64,000 bases of DNA from Ascarosepion bandense. Its lineage: Eukaryota > Mollusca > Cephalopoda > Sepiida > Sepiidae. Location: NCBI GenBank assembly GCA_037127315.1, contig JBBBDQ010000445.1, positions 1,807,001 through 1,871,000 of the forward strand. Reading direction: 5' to 3'. The translations under genes were made by a program, and so were the position numbers. Position 1 is the stretch's first letter; each line of letters starts with the position of its first letter. Below the pieces are notes generated by a model. It was given only the letters and a program-made list of their open reading frames with translations, had not been told where the DNA came from and ran no database searches. Shown piece by piece: positions 1 through 10,672 of the stretch.

Positions 1-134
1 GCGTCTTCCAAGCCGCGGCGTCCTGTAAGCCGGAAAAGACGGTACTTGTTGCGTTCGTGTCCTATGTAAGGAAGGTAAATTTATGATGTAAACATCGTTT
101 AAAAAAAATTCTGAGACCGACGATATCCAACATG

Positions 135-247
135 GCAAGGACGCCTCGAAGTGGTGTAATGGTTAGCAAGTAATGAGTTCGATCCTCACTGAGTACCCCA
201 TACTTTCGGCCTTGTACCACATCTAAGCTGCGCTTAGAAAATCAATG
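135..247 (+). mobile_element. SINE-E copy, tRNA-headed, internally deleted
   Basis: An A-box-like GTGGTGTAATGGTTAGCA is followed by a B-box-like GAGTTCGATCC and a body with CTTTCGGCCTTGTACCACA and CTAAGC. It matches the copy at the right end (63778-63913) in reverse orientation. That copy has more sequence between the two boxes, so this one carries a deletion in its tRNA part. Confidence 0.55.
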
Positions 248-505
248 TCAAAAAAATATTCAACTAAAATAAAAAAAATAACTATTCTGTTTTACGTCCC
301 TCGTCCCTTCATAATGTAGCCGGCCATACCGCTCCACAGCTTCCTATTCAATGTGATCCTCGGCAATCTTTCTTCTGAAGACTCCAGCCCCCGTTCCATC
401 AGCCATTCACACAGCTCCTCGGGTAAGAGGCTTGAGTCAATATTGTCATGTGAGGGTTACGTTTTCCAAACCCTCTTTCCTCATTATACGTTGAAGAAAT
501 TTCAC
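248..505. other. Unassigned spacer
   Basis: There is an A-rich stretch and then mixed sequence with no recognisable repeat or exon. The region from about 300 may be upstream LINE-Y sequence, but I cannot show it. Confidence 0.3.
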
Positions 506-832
506 CTATCTATTCCTGCATACCATGGACCGAACATGTGAGCAATGACAAGGTTGGAAAAGGATGTAAACGAAGAGGATATTTATACTTGACATCAAGA
601 AGAGACAGCTGAGGTTTCCGAGACATGTAATGAGGAAGAAGGGTTTGGCGAACCTAATACTCACAGGTCGGACAGACGGAGAGATAGAAAAAAAAACAGT
701 GCGGACATACCTTATGAGATTGAGCTGAATTTTAGGAGAAATAAGAGGAAAAGCGCTGAAAGCGACAACGGATAGGGGCAAGTGGAAGTCCATGATCGCC
801 TACGTCCTGAAAGGGACATGGCACATAAGTAA
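506..832 (+). mobile_element. LINE-Y C-terminal fragment
   Basis: Decayed reading frames resemble the C-terminal end of a non-LTR retrotransposon polyprotein (R-R-R-D-R-K..., then a segment ending near CGCCTACGTCCTGAAAGGGA). The same terminal DNA motif ends the larger copy at 25590-26795 and, reversed, starts the copy at 22447. Several stops and frameshifts make it dead. Confidence 0.6.
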
Positions 833-846
833 TTCCTGATTCCAAG

Positions 847-1468
847 TCAGTGAAATACGTGATATATACACGCTTTGTGCGATCATGTCTCGAAAGAGAC
901 ATGACTGACTGGGCAGAAGACTATCCAGCAGTAGGTTGCCATTACTTTCTGCGGTAGACTGGTTGCCAGCCAAGGCTATAGAACCCCATCTGTCCTATTA
1001 TTTTAATCATATCTAGGGGGGAAGAGATGTATTATATTATTAAGTAGTAATTAGTGGGGGATCATTTTATTGCTTCATAACTATATATAACCGATCCCCC
1101 ACTTTATGACCAGTAGGAGCTTTAATCATGATTCCAACTATTATATTCAGTCAGTCAGTTAAGTGCCATACGTGATACACGCTTTGGGCGATCATGTCTC
1201 GAAAGAGACATGACTGACTGGGCAGAAGATTATCCCGCATTAGGTTGCCATTACTTTCTTCAGTAGACTGGTTGCCAGCCAAGGCTATAGAACCCAATCC
1301 GTCCTATTATTGGACAGATCATAATTGGAGGGAAGAGATGGACTGATGCCTTTCCAAAGAGTATTTGTGCGTAAGAGAATACAAGGAATATCAACTGGAA
1401 TTCGAACTCGGTTCACCGATTTCTCGTTTCGAGCCGATATACACTGCGCCACAACGTACAAGAGTTTT
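847..1468 (-). mobile_element. Composite SINE-A, locus 1
   Basis: On the minus strand this reads as a full SINE-A (1468-1140) with tRNA-like head near 1460-1410, a linker containing the 49-bp palindrome at 1054-1102, then a head-less second SINE-A body (1030-847). SINE-A carries a tRNA-Arg-type A box (GTGGCGCAATGGATA in the best copy, at about 62730), a B box GAGTTCGAATTCC, and a body with CTACTGCGGGATAATC, a GACATGAC/GTCATGTC stem and a GACTGACTGA-type tail. The same three-part order recurs at 28635, 37085 and 48100. Confidence 0.7.
1054..1102. repeat. GTGGGGGATC palindrome inside composite SINE-A
   Basis: Ten-bp perfect ends GTGGGGGATC / GATCCCCCAC enclose an AT-rich centre that is itself partly complementary (...TTTTATTGCTTCATAAC...). 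It is the linker of the composite SINE and also occurs alone elsewhere in the window. Confidence 0.7.
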
Positions 1469-1539
1469 TTTCTTCTTCTATGCTATTTTCTTAGACTTCT
1501 ACGTTTGCTTACTCGCTCCATTCATTAAATTCTCATATC

Positions 1540-2010
1540 CCTCCGTAGATCTGTAGAGCCACTTTTCTGTTGCCTCGGGTTTTCTCTTCATTTGTGGAGA
1601 AGGTTGTCCAGCATTCAGTGGCGTACAAGAGAATGCATATTGCATAGCAATCCAACACTTTTTTGTTTCTAACGATTTTTTTCTGTTTAAAAAAATAAAT
1701 AAATATCATTACATTACTTTTTTTTTTTAATGGTTGCCCCTTTCGTTTCTGAGCACACCCATCTGTTCGGACGGCTAGACAATCCCTATTGCAAACACCT
1801 GTTAAGGCACATTTTTGTTCTTTCAACACCAACGAGGACAAATACTGAGGAAACTACTGGCATAGAAGTTATGGTTAAATTTATCCATTTCAACTGTAAA
1901 ATGGTGAGATCTTGCCGCCAGTCTAGTCTTTCATGTGTCGTGTCCCTTCAGGACGTAAACGATCATGGCCCTTCACATCTTTCTGTCCTTGAAACTCTTA
2001 ATATCTTAGT
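1540..2010 (-). mobile_element. LINE-Y fragments
   Basis: The minus-strand frame at about 1680-1540 reads K-K-V-L-D-C-Y-A-I-C-I-L-L-Y-A-T-E-C-W, matching the post-RT segment seen in the 25.6-kb copy (V-L-D-C-Y-M-I-F-V-L-L-Y-G-S-E). At 2010-1925 the terminal CGTTTACGTCCTGAAGGGAC motif recurs. Material between the two is diverged or inserted. Confidence 0.55.
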
Positions 2011-2084
2011 TACAGTTTCTGGTGTCATCCACCGTGATTAGTATTTTTTTGTTTTCTTTTTTATATTATTTATATATTTATATG

Positions 2085-2325
2085 CGTGTTGTGTTATGAA
2101 TATAGACTCGGAATGAAAAATCGGAGAACCGTGTTCGAATTCCAGTCAAATTCGTTTGATTCACTTACGCACAAATAGTCTTGGAAAAGGGATTACTACA
2201 TCTCTTTTCTTTCCAACTATGGATTGAATAACAGAGTAGTTTGTGTTATAGCCTTACTAGGCAACCAGTATACCGCAGAAAATAATGGCAACCTATTGCG
2301 GGAAAATCTCCTGCAATCAGCAAGA
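2085..2325 (+). mobile_element. SINE-A copy, 3' truncated
   Basis: Head with GTGTTCGAATTCC, then the usual GGCAACC...CTACCGCAGAAA-type body. It stops before the GTCATGTC stem and tail. Confidence 0.65.
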
Positions 2326-2513
2326 AAGCCACTAGAACGAAAAGTGTTATTTAGTGTTAGAAAATTAGAAAACTACAACTGAGACAATAAAGGAACAGGT
2401 TTTGAAACAAAACAGAAGATAACGACTGACACTGATCTTCAAAAAAATAAATTCAAAGTTGACCGGAAAAGAGTTCCATGAGTGAGAAATGCTATAGATG
2501 AAAACTACTACAC

Positions 2514-2745
2514 TATTTACATTATTCGGACTATTGTCGTTTGTACGACGTTTCGGTCGTTGTACGCTCCGGCCTTCTTCAGGAGCTAAGAATTTTGAAC
2601 CTAACGATCACTGGGGTATAATATCCACATTCCTTGCGTAGAGCCTCTTTTGGTAGTCATCAGTTATCTCCCTCTAACCCTCTAAGTTACTTGTTCACTA
2701 CTGCTGTAGCCTGGTATTGAACTCAACTTTTGGGGTAAAGTCACA
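2514..2745 (-). mobile_element. SINE-C copy, 5' truncated
   Basis: The minus strand shows the B-box end GAGTTCAATACCAGG, the body with TACCCCAGTGATCG, the hammerhead-like core CTGAAGAAGGCC...GACCGAAACGTC at 2583-2543, and the terminus GTCCGAATAATGTAAATA. It matches 32584-32885 and 55388-55716. Confidence 0.65.
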
Positions 2746-2964
2746 GGATAAATACTGAAGAAACTACTAGCATAGAAGGCTATATAATCTAATATGTCCT
2801 ATTTAACCGGAGAACATTAACCATGAGTATATAGTATCCAGCGCAAATGACACCATTTTCATTACAATTAAATTTTCAGTACCTGATTTTCTTACCTAAA
2901 TAATGTTTTTCAGTTCCTATCAAAGTATAAATTTTGAAAGTGCTTGCATGTAAAATATTTAAAA

Positions 2965-3859
2965 CTAGCAGTATAGCCCGGCGTTGCTCGGGTGTAATGA
3001 AAGCTTTAAAACTAATCCATGGTCCTAGAGCTCAGACTCTTTGGACGTTGGCACGAAAGACTAAAAAGCAATAGTTGTTTCTAGTTAAAGCGAAACCGTG
3101 AACTGAAAGAAAAATGAATGGATGTAAGTCAAATTTTGATTTCCTGGTATCGATAACAAATAAGTTTTTTTCGTCGTAAACAGAATTTTGAAGGCTAAAT
3201 AAGTCCTGAGTAAATGGTGTCATGGCTGAGACTAAGAACTACAATTATACCTACTTAGAGCCAAATCCGAAGCAAAAACTAAAATAAAAGGGCTGAAAAA
3301 AAAAAAATAGATATACAGACACACACAAATATCTTGCCTTAACATTATATATATTATCGAGTTTCTGCACTATTGTAAGAACTGCAACCATGAAACGTCT
3401 GAATATCGTTTCTTATGTATTTGTCTATGAGTATATCAAATTTGATTTAAATTGGACCACTCCTTCTATAACGCAATTTTTCGACTAACGATATTTATCG
3501 GGGGTCATTTCAGTTAAGTGCCATACGTGATACACGCTTGGGCGATCATGTCTCGAAAGAGACATGACTGACTGGGCAGAAGATTATCCCACAGTAGGTT
3601 GCCATTGCTTTCTGCGGTAGACTGGTTGCCGACCAAGGCTATCGAACCCAATCTGTCCTGCTATTTAACTCATAACTGGAAGGAAGAGACGGATTAATAC
3701 CTTTCCCAAGGGTATTTGCGCGTACACAAAACCTAGCTAAGAACACTTGCAGACGCTTATAATACAACTGTGTAAATTTTCAAGAAAATCGGTTCAGCCG
3801 TTTCGTAGTCTATACATAACGGACACACAGACAAAGTTCCATTTATAAATAAGTTTAGA
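2965..3859 (-). mobile_element. Non-autonomous Helitron, interrupted by SINE-A
   Basis: On the minus strand it begins TCTAAACTTATTTATAAATG and ends with hairpin CCCGAGCAACGCCGGG followed by TATACTGCTAG, inserted between A and T. A 5' TC, a hairpin ~10 nt from the end and a CTAG terminus are the hallmarks of Helitrons. No Rep/helicase is present. A SINE-A (3511-3723) sits inside where other copies read straight through. Confidence 0.8.
3511..3723 (-). mobile_element. SINE-A nested in Helitron
   Basis: A head-truncated SINE-A (CAGTTAAGTGCCATACGTGA... to GGGTATTTGCGCGTA) replaces the short GTACCTCGA stretch present in uninterrupted Helitron copies such as 34205-34215. It is younger than the Helitron. 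Confidence 0.7.
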
Positions 3860-3965
3860 TAAAGATTTATATTTCATATTTCTTTTGATATTTTTCAAAT
3901 CGGGTATCATATACCCATGGTTAGTAGTGGTGTAACTTTATTTGATGGTTAGTGTTCCAGTGTTA

Positions 3966-4110
3966 ACTAATTAGGTGGAGGAAGAAGAGACATTAATACT
4001 TTTTCCAAGTGTATTTTCACGTAATTGGATGCAACAAATTCAACTAGAATTCGAACTCGGCTCTCCGATTTCTCGATCCGGGCCGATATCCACTGCACCA
4101 CAATGCACAT
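3966..4110 (-). mobile_element. SINE-A head fragment
   Basis: It contains only the tRNA-like head and early body (GAATTCGAACTCGG, CACTGCACCACAATGCAC on the plus strand). Confidence 0.6.
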
Positions 4111-4196
4111 ATTTTTCGTTAATAACGATTAAAAGCACTTTTGATTATGAGATTACACAAAAAAAAATTAATAAATAAAATGTATGCGCGTATTTG

Positions 4197-4856
4197 AGTT
4201 TTGTTTAACGACATATCAACACCACTGTGGGTTATTTAATGCCAAAAAGGTGGAGTTTTAAGGTATTTTTTTAATGTTCAGTTCTAGGACTTTAGTGATT
4301 TTTTCTACGACTAATGATCACTGATTGCTCTTTTAGGGAGACCGAGATTGAGTTTTGTTTAACGGCATATCAACACCACTGTGGGTTATTTAATGCCAAA
4401 AAGGTGGGGTTTTAAGGTATTTTTAATGTTCGATTATAGTGAAAAAAGGTTGATTTAGTCAGATTTTAATGAAAAGTTTTTGTTTTTATTCTTTTTTATT
4501 TTACAAAACTGAAAATGTCTTCTACTTTTGTATTCAAAAATGTTTTGCTGAGAATATTTTTTTCCTTTCAAAAATGTGTTATTGGTAATAATTTTTCTTC
4601 AAAAATGTATATTCTTCTATAAAAGTTTATTTCTATGTATATGTTTATATAAAAGTGTATTTTTATACTTTCATAGTGTTTTGACCCCAATTTGGGGGTT
4701 AACTATTAGTCCATAGCTGGGACCATAACAGGTGCTACCACTCCGGGTCAGGGTGGACCTGGGAACAACAGCAATTAAGAGGTGGTTCCATGCTCCTCAC
4801 AACCTCCCAATTAGAGGCCTTGCTGCCGGATGCAGTTTACCGTCATGCCCAGGACC
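4197..4856 (-). mobile_element. Retroposon B, copy 1, with 13-bp target duplication
   Basis: On the minus strand it starts GGTCCTGGGCATGACGG and ends in the tail GGTGTTGATATGCC(A/G)TT...AAACAAAA. It is flanked by ATGCGCGTATTTG (4184-4196) and ATGCCCGTATTTG (4857-4869), one mismatch in 13. The tail portion is duplicated (about 155 bp; starts at about 4197 and 4352). It has no ORF of note. Confidence 0.75.
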
Positions 4857-5217
4857 ATGCCCGTATTTGTTATTTACCTTCCGTAATCTGTGTCAATTAA
4901 TCTAATAAGCGCTTAAAATCATTAAGTCGAGGTACCATGGAGGAGAGTAATATTTATTTTTGTTGAATACAAAAAAGTGTATCACAAAGCCAAAAGTGGA
5001 GAGAGGCTGGTCTTCACTCTGTCTTAACTTAAACTTAGCAAGCCACAAACACTGACTCAAGCAAACCACAATATTCCTTACTCCAAAACACATTCTTACT
5101 TAAAATTCTTGCTACAGTCACCACACTACCACAGAGTCTTTATGAAGTCCTAACTAGTCCCCATAATAACAACTTATCTGTGGAGGAAAGTCTATCAGAA
5201 CAATTAACATGAAAGTA

Positions 5218-5420
5218 TTTATTCCCATTATTCGGATTGTTATCCTTATCTTTGTCATAGTCACAAAGTTCCGGTCGTTGCTTCAGGTGATTGGAATTTT
5301 GAACCTAACTATTTAGACCATTGGTTCGGTTTAAAATTCCAATCACCTGAAGAAGGTCGAAACGTCGTGAATATGACAAAGGTGAGGACAACAGTTCGAA
5401 CAACGTAAATACCTTATCTC
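5218..5420. repeat. SINE-C foldback pair
   Basis: Two SINE-C 3' ends face each other: minus at about 5218-5316 and plus at about 5325-5420. They share GGTGATTGGAATTTTGAACC at the centre and GAAACGTCGTGAATATGAC / its complement outward. The result is a ~95-bp inverted repeat with almost no spacer. Confidence 0.6.
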
Positions 5421-5424
5421 AGAA

Positions 5425-5735
5425 ATACTCCACCCACGTCTATTGAACAGGTGAAGAGGCTTATCCCTTGTTTCCTGTTTAGGATGCGGTTTCCGGTTTT
5501 TCTTTTCTAATCTTCTCACTGTTTTTTGTTTTGTTTTTTTTAATTGGAGTAGATAGACTAAACTATCGCCCGGTTCACACTCCACCCACGTCTATTGAAC
5601 AGGTGAAGAGGCTCATCCCTTGTTTCCTGTTTAGGATGTGGTTTCCGGTTTTCTCTTTTCTAATCTTCTCACTCTTATGTAGCCACATCAGTGGCGTTAC
5701 CGCCTTGCTTGGGGTGATATGATTAAAAAAAAAAA
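5425..5735 (+). mobile_element. LINE-X 3' end with tandem units
   Basis: Two ~150-bp units carrying CACCCACGTCTATTGAACAG are followed by GTTACCGCCTTGCTTGGGG, TGATATGATT and poly(A), the shared 3' terminus of LINE-X copies. The same unit recurs in arrays at 8911-9270 and 18241-19690. Confidence 0.65.
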
Positions 5736-5739
5736 TATG

Positions 5740-6428
5740 AAATTGTTTATAGAAAAGAGACAAGGAAGTTACGATATGGCGGCGGGGAAATGACTAAAGG
5801 TGAGATGGCAGGTAAGGATCGTTAATATTTCTGATTCCACTTCGGGTTTTTATCAAGAATTTATAAATACTTATTTATCAAGAGCATCGAATCAGATATA
5901 GCGGCAATAGTCAAGCATGGGCAAATATATTTATATTGTTTTTCACCAGAATCTTTGTCGAGTGAACCGACATTCTTAACAACAGACTTCGCAGTGGTTT
6001 CAATATAGTCACTTATAGGCATCTCCACTCATTTTTCTATACCTAAATTTAAATTGAAATTTTAAAAATAAATAAGTTATCTTCAAGCTTTAAAATTAGC
6101 TTTAACTGAAAGCCAACGGATTAAATTTACTAATTTCAGTAAACAAAATACCCTGGTGTATTTTAAACTGAAATTATATTGATCGGAATCAAAAATTTTC
6201 TAAATTTTTAAAAAAACTTTAAAATTTCCGCCATTTTTTTATCGATTGTAAACATGAGCCATTGCTATATGGCAGCCGAGAATGTTATGCACTATTTGTA
6301 ATATTGAACACTTTTTACCCATCAATATAACCTACCCTAAAAATATACTGAAGGCGAGATGCAGAGTCAAGACCAGTAACAATGCAGATTCTTTGAATTT
6401 TATCAAGAATCTCTTAATATATATCCAG
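5740..6428. other. AT-rich spacer with a diverged repeat (family F)
   Basis: No exon is visible. The stretch at 6095-6260 (GCTTTAACTGAAAG...AAATTTACTA) is similar to 38620-38800, so it is an old dispersed repeat of unknown class. Confidence 0.35.
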
Positions 6429-6429
6429 C

Positions 6430-6664
6430 TGAATTCATTGCATTCACTTCCGCGCCAATACCCTTGGGAAAGGTATTAATCCGTCTATTCCTTTCAGTTA
6501 TGGGTTAAATAGCAAGACAGATTGGGTTCTATAGCCTCGGTTGGCAACCAGTCTACCGCAGAAAGCAATGGCAACCTACTGCGGGATAATCTTCTGCCCA
6601 GTCAGTCATGTTTCTTTCGAGACATGATCACCCAAGCGTGTATCACGTATGGCACTTAACTAAC
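6430..6664 (+). mobile_element. SINE-A copy, 5' truncated
   Basis: It lacks the tRNA head. It runs from CATTGCATTCACTTCCGCG through the GTCATGTTTCTTTCGAGACA stem to the GGCACTTAACTAACT tail. Confidence 0.7.
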
Positions 6665-6692
6665 TAAATATATAGCAGGAGTACGAGGCCAA

Positions 6693-6860
6693 ATGTGGCA
6701 ACAATATTCAAATCAAGGACGAAATTTGAAGAAGGACAAGTACGCTCAAAACTCCAGTCACGACCACTCTTTGCTTCGTGCTAGGAAAATCATTGACGTC
6801 ATCCGAACAGTTCCGCCGATCAACTTTCAATTACAAGCCTTGGGTGAAGCTTGGCTTTGA
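6693..6860 (+). other. Short unrecognised ORF, 55 codons
   Basis: ATG at 6693 and TGA at 6858 give M-W-Q-Q-Y-S-N-Q-G-R..., then S-L-L-R-A-R-K-I-I-D-V-I-R-T-V-P-P-I-N-F. Base composition is less AT-rich than its surroundings and contains a TGACGTCA-type octamer near 6793. It lies between two SINE-A copies. I do not recognise it; a fragment of a mobile-element protein is as likely as a host exon. Confidence 0.2.
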
Positions 6861-7084
6861 GGCACTTCGAAAAGATGCCGCACAATAAGATAACAGTCAG
6901 TCAGTTAAGTGCCATACGTGATACAGGCTTGGGCGATCAGGTCTCGAAAGAAACATGACTGACTGGGCAGAAGATTATCCGGCAGTAGGTTGCCATTACT
7001 TTCTGCGGTAGACTAGTTCCCAGCCAAGGCTATAGAACCCAATCTGTCCTGTTATTTGAATCATAGCTAAAGGAGGAAAAGATG

Positions 7085-7752
7085 TTGGTTGGTTGGTTCA
7101 TTTAACCAGCATATCAACCTTCATTAGGTCATTTAGTGCTGAAAACCGTTTTGATTTGTTTTATTTAGTTTATTTGTTTTATATTCAAAAAGGTTTTGCT
7201 GGTAACGATTTTTTTTTTTATTCAAAAAGGTTTTGTTGGTAACGTTTTTTTTTTTATTCAAAAAGGTTTTGTTGGTAACGATTTTTTTTTTTTATTCAAA
7301 AAGGTTTTGTTGGTAACGTTTTTTTTTTTTTATTCAAAAAGGTTTTGTTGGTAACGTTTTTTTTTTTTTTATTCAAAAAGGTTTTGTTGGTTACGATTTT
7401 TTTTTTTTTATTCAAAAAGGTTTTGTTGGTAACGTGTTTTTTTTTCAAAAATGTTTTGTTGGTAACGTTTTTTGTATTCAAAGATTTTTCGTTGGTAACG
7501 TTTTTTTTATACAAAAGAGTTTTGTTGGTAACCTTTTTCATTTAAAAACGTTTTGTTGAATACTTTTATAGCATTTTGACCCCAATTTGGGGGTTAACTA
7601 TTAGCCCATAGCTGGGACCATAACAGGTGCTACCACTCCGGGTCAGGGTGGACCTGGGAACAACAGCAATTAAAAGGTGGTTCAATGCTCCTCACAACTT
7701 CCCAATCAAAGACCTTGCTGCCGGATGCAGTTTACAGTCATACCCAGGACCA
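7085..7752 (-). mobile_element. Retroposon B, copy 2, with 10-bp target duplication
   Basis: It has the same ends as copy 1, flanked by GGAAAAGATG and GGAAGAGATG. Its middle is expanded into about ten 34-38 bp units (7180-7560) of the form ATTCAAAAAGGTTTTGTTGG plus AACG and a T tract, which give meaningless Lys/Asn/Thr repeats when translated. Confidence 0.75.
7180..7560. repeat. 34-38 bp minisatellite within retroposon B
   Basis: About ten units differ mainly in poly(T) length (8-13) and in G/T at one site. Copies of retroposon B at 53894 and 47349 have only two to four diverged units here, so the expansion is local. Confidence 0.75.
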
Positions 7753-7904
7753 GGAAGAGATGTATTATTAAGTAGTAATTAGTGGGAGACCAGTTTATTA
7801 CTTCATAACAATATAAAACCGATACCACACTTTATGCCCAGTAGAAGCCTTAATCATGTTTTCAACTATTATATTCAGTCAGTCAGTTAAGTGTCATACG
7901 TGAT

Positions 7905-7913
7905 ATATATATA

Positions 7914-7946
<33 letters not shown>

Positions 7947-7959
7947 ATGTGTGTGTGTA

Positions 7960-8000
<41 letters not shown>
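7905..8000. repeat. (TA)n / (TG)n microsatellite
   Basis: Alternating TA with a short TGTGTG interruption, grown from the end of a SINE-A tail. Confidence 0.9.
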
Positions 8001-8003
<3 letters not shown>

Positions 8004-8025
8004 ACCTCAAATTTTTAACAACGCT

Positions 8026-8330
8026 ATCAGTCAAGTGCCATACGTGATGCACGCTTGGGCGATCATGTCTCGAAAGAGACATGACCGACTGGGCAGAAGA
8101 TTATCCCGCAGTAGGTTGCCATTGCTTTCTACCGTAGATTGGTTGCCGACCAAGGCTATAGAACCCAATCTGTCCTGTTATTTAACCCATAACTGGAAGG
8201 AAGAGACGATTAATACCTTTCCCAAGGGTATTTGCGCATAAGTGAATGCAAGGAATTTAACTGGAATTCGAACTCGGCTTCCCGATTTCTCGTTCCCACC
8301 CGATATCCACTCCACCACAACGCACATCCA
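8026..8330 (-). mobile_element. SINE-A, near full length
   Basis: It runs from tail TCAGTCAAGTGCCATACG to head ACCACAACGCACAT (plus-strand view), with the B-box complement GGAATTCGAACTC present. Confidence 0.75.
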
Positions 8331-8489
8331 AGATAACATTAAGAAGTGATAAATTGACTATGGTTAGATTCAAACCATGAATATCATGTTCAGAAATCGA
8401 GTGTTCAAACCACTCGGTCAATTTTCTAAATGGTATTAGGATAAGCACAAAATTAAAAAAAATAATAATAATAAAGGAACAGTCTTAAA

Positions 8490-8635
8490 AATACGTGATA
8501 CGCAAATGACAGACACAGAAGAGAAACTAAAAGGCTTCCTACGCAGAGGAGTAAAGAAAAGCGAGAAGAAAGGACTACCCATACAAAATATACAATTGTC
8601 AACCAAGGAAAAAAGTTCCTGGCTACGAATTGGAG
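8490..8635 (+). mobile_element. LINE-Y RT fragment (YADD region)
   Basis: GATACGCAAATGACAGACAC followed by AAAGGCTTCC... parallels the RT catalytic YADD region of the 25.6-kb copy (GATACGCAGATGCCATAG). A deletion has removed part of the motif. Confidence 0.4.
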
Positions 8636-8639
8636 GTGT

Positions 8640-9270
8640 CAAAATCTAAGAAAGAAAATACGAAGACTGAGTATAAGGAGTATTGGGAGGAAAGGAGAAT
8701 AAAAGAACAGGGTTCAAGAAGACAGAAGATGGCGATTGACGTTGCAATTTTTGAAGTTATCAGGGAAGTAAGAATCGAGTTCCACAGGCGAGAAAAAAAA
8801 AACACAATGTACAAGGTTGCATCTAGCTAGCTCAACCGTAAATCGGTGAGACCTTGTGGGGGATTTGGTATTTGCTGGGTTGTATGTTGATTTAAATCCC
8901 CCACAACCTAACTTTTTTTTTTTTTTTTTTTAATCATATCACCCCGAGCAAGGCAGTAACGCCACTGATGCGCAGGGGGCTACGTAAGGGTAAAAAGAAT
9001 GGAAAAGAGAAAGCCGAAAACCGCATCCTAAACAGGAAACAAGGGATGAGCCTCTTCACCTGTTCAATAGATGTGGGTGGAGTGTGAACCGGGCGATAGT
9101 TTAGTCTATCTACTCCAATTGAAAAAAAAAATAAAATAATAAAGGAAAAGAGTGAAAAGATTGGAAAAGAGAAAACCGGAAACCGCATCCTAAACAGGAA
9201 ACAAGGGATGAGCCTCTTCACCTGTTCAATAGATGTGGGTGGAGTGTGAACCGGGCGATAGTACCAATAC
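8640..9270 (-). mobile_element. LINE-X 3' portion with tandem units
   Basis: 8640-8830 is the reversed end of the coding region. At 8911-9000 the 3' terminus (poly-T, ATCATATCACCCCGAGCAAGG, ACGCCACTGATGCGCAG) begins a second piece containing two ~150-bp CTGTTCAATAGATGTGGGTG units. A GTTGTGGGGGATTT palindrome (8854-8906) lies between them. Confidence 0.6.
8854..8906. repeat. TTGTGGGGGATTT palindrome
   Basis: 13-bp perfect arms TTGTGGGGGATTT / AAATCCCCCACAA around a 27-bp centre. It is a variant of the GTGGGGGATC palindrome, here at the junction of two LINE-X pieces and next to a T tract. Confidence 0.65.
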
Positions 9271-9299
9271 AGTAACACGCTTAAACACATACAGTCAGG

Positions 9300-9779
9300 G
9301 TACCAGGGGAAAAAAAACAGAACCTTATAACAGTTAGCATGGTGACAGAGTAAATACAGCAGGACGTCGGTGACTGGGGGAGGGTGAGATTGACATTTAC
9401 AAGCAGATTATTGTCCGTATCATAATTCTTATCATCACAACGTTTCGGCTGTTGTGTCCTTCGTCAAGTGATTCTCGATTTGAGGATTTTGAAGTGAACC
9501 CTTATTTCATCTACGGGGTATGTAAAGAGGGTAAATAATAAATTATAAATAAGTGAAAAATTGAACTTTCGACAGACCTGAAGGAGACTACCACCACCTT
9601 TAAATTTGTTGTTTTTCATTTTTTTTTTTTTTTTTTACTTTGTTTCAGTGCAGTCTTACCGGTTATTACATAAAGTTTCCGATTATCAAAAGAAATTTGA
9701 AAAAAATTCAATATTTAAACAATTTTTGGGGAGGGGATCACTTTCTCATACAACGTTATAAGTAAATCGATCCTTCATT
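9300..9779. other. Spacer with a SINE-C-like core
   Basis: Around 9410-9470 the minus strand has TTGACGAAGGACACAACAGC followed by CGAAACGTTGTG, a diverged SINE-C-type core. The rest holds T tracts and no exon. Confidence 0.35.
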
Positions 9780-9875
9780 TTGGAGTCACTCACGTTGGGG
9801 TCGCTTTGTTTTGGTTTTTTAGGACGAGTTGTTGCTCTTGTTTTTGTCTTTTTCAAGTTTTCTTCAGTTCTTACG

Positions 9876-9980
9876 ATGGCATCTTCCTCGGAAACTCCAA
9901 GAATGGCTTTATTCAAAAATTTCGCAAAGGATTCAGTAGTTGAATATGCGCAAGCAAAAAAGTTAATTGCACAGGATTGA
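9876..9980 (+). other. Short unrecognised ORF, 34 codons
   Basis: ATG at 9876 gives M-A-S-S-S-E-T-P-R-M-A-L-F-K-N-F-A-K-D-S, then E-Y-A-Q-A-K-K-L-I-A-Q-D and TGA. Codon content looks less random than its surroundings. The helix-like, charged pattern could be the start of a retroelement gag or an orphan first exon. No donor is convincing. Confidence 0.2.
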
Positions 9981-10179
9981 AAAATTTAAGGTTGTATGAA
10001 AAACTGAGCCTCCCCCTAAAAATTGTTTAAATGTTGAATAATGAAATTTTTACAAAGTATATACGAACGTATTTGTTTTAGATTCCGTAAATTTTTCACA
10101 AAGCTAACAAACTGCTTCCCTAGTAGCCTAGTATTAGTCAATTTCATTTTTATCAAATTTAGTAATTGTTTATTCCAAA

Positions 10180-10672
10180 CTAGCAGTATAGCCCGGCGTT
10201 GCTCGGGTGTAATGAAAGCTTTAAAACTAATCCATGGTCCTGGAGCTCAAACTCTTTGGACGTTGGCACGAAAGACTAAAAAGCAATAGTTGTTTCCAGT
10301 TAAAGCGAAACCGTAGACTGAAAGAAAAATGAATGGATGTAATTGTAACTAAGTCAAATTTTCATTTCCTGGTATCGATATCAAATTTTCTGCACTATTG
10401 TAAGAACTGCAACCTTGAAACTTCTGAATATCGTTTCTTATATCTTTGTCTATCAGTATATCAAATTTGATTAAAATAAAATCGGACCACTCCTTCTATA
10501 ACCCGATTTTATCGATTATCGATATTTCTCGGGAGTACCTCGACACAAAACCTAGCTAAGAACACTCGCAGGCGCTTATAGTACAACTGTAAATTTTCAA
10601 GAAAATCGGTTCAGCCGTTTCGGAGTCTATAGGTAACGGACACACACAAAGTTCCATTTAAATAAGTTTAAA
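10180..10672 (-). mobile_element. Non-autonomous Helitron, internally deleted
   Basis: It has the same hairpin/CTAG end (10180-10215) and the AATAAGTTTAAA start end. It lacks the middle section (about 3170-3330 of the 2965 copy) including the (TA)n. Confidence 0.75.

Larger units (their letters stand above)
6892..7905 (-). mobile_element. Composite SINE-A, locus 2, split by retroposon B
   Basis: A SINE-A body (6892-7084) stops at GGAAAAGATG. Retroposon B follows (7085-7752), then GGAAGAGATG (7753-7762) resumes the composite: linker with decayed palindrome (7792-7830) and the tail end of the second SINE-A (from 7877), which runs into (TA)n. Uninterrupted composites elsewhere show the pre-insertion order. 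Confidence 0.65.

Noticed and set aside
7296..7545. Open frames of K-K-x-V-T-N-K-T repeats on both strands
   Set aside because: Translation of the minisatellite in retroposon B; no gene.
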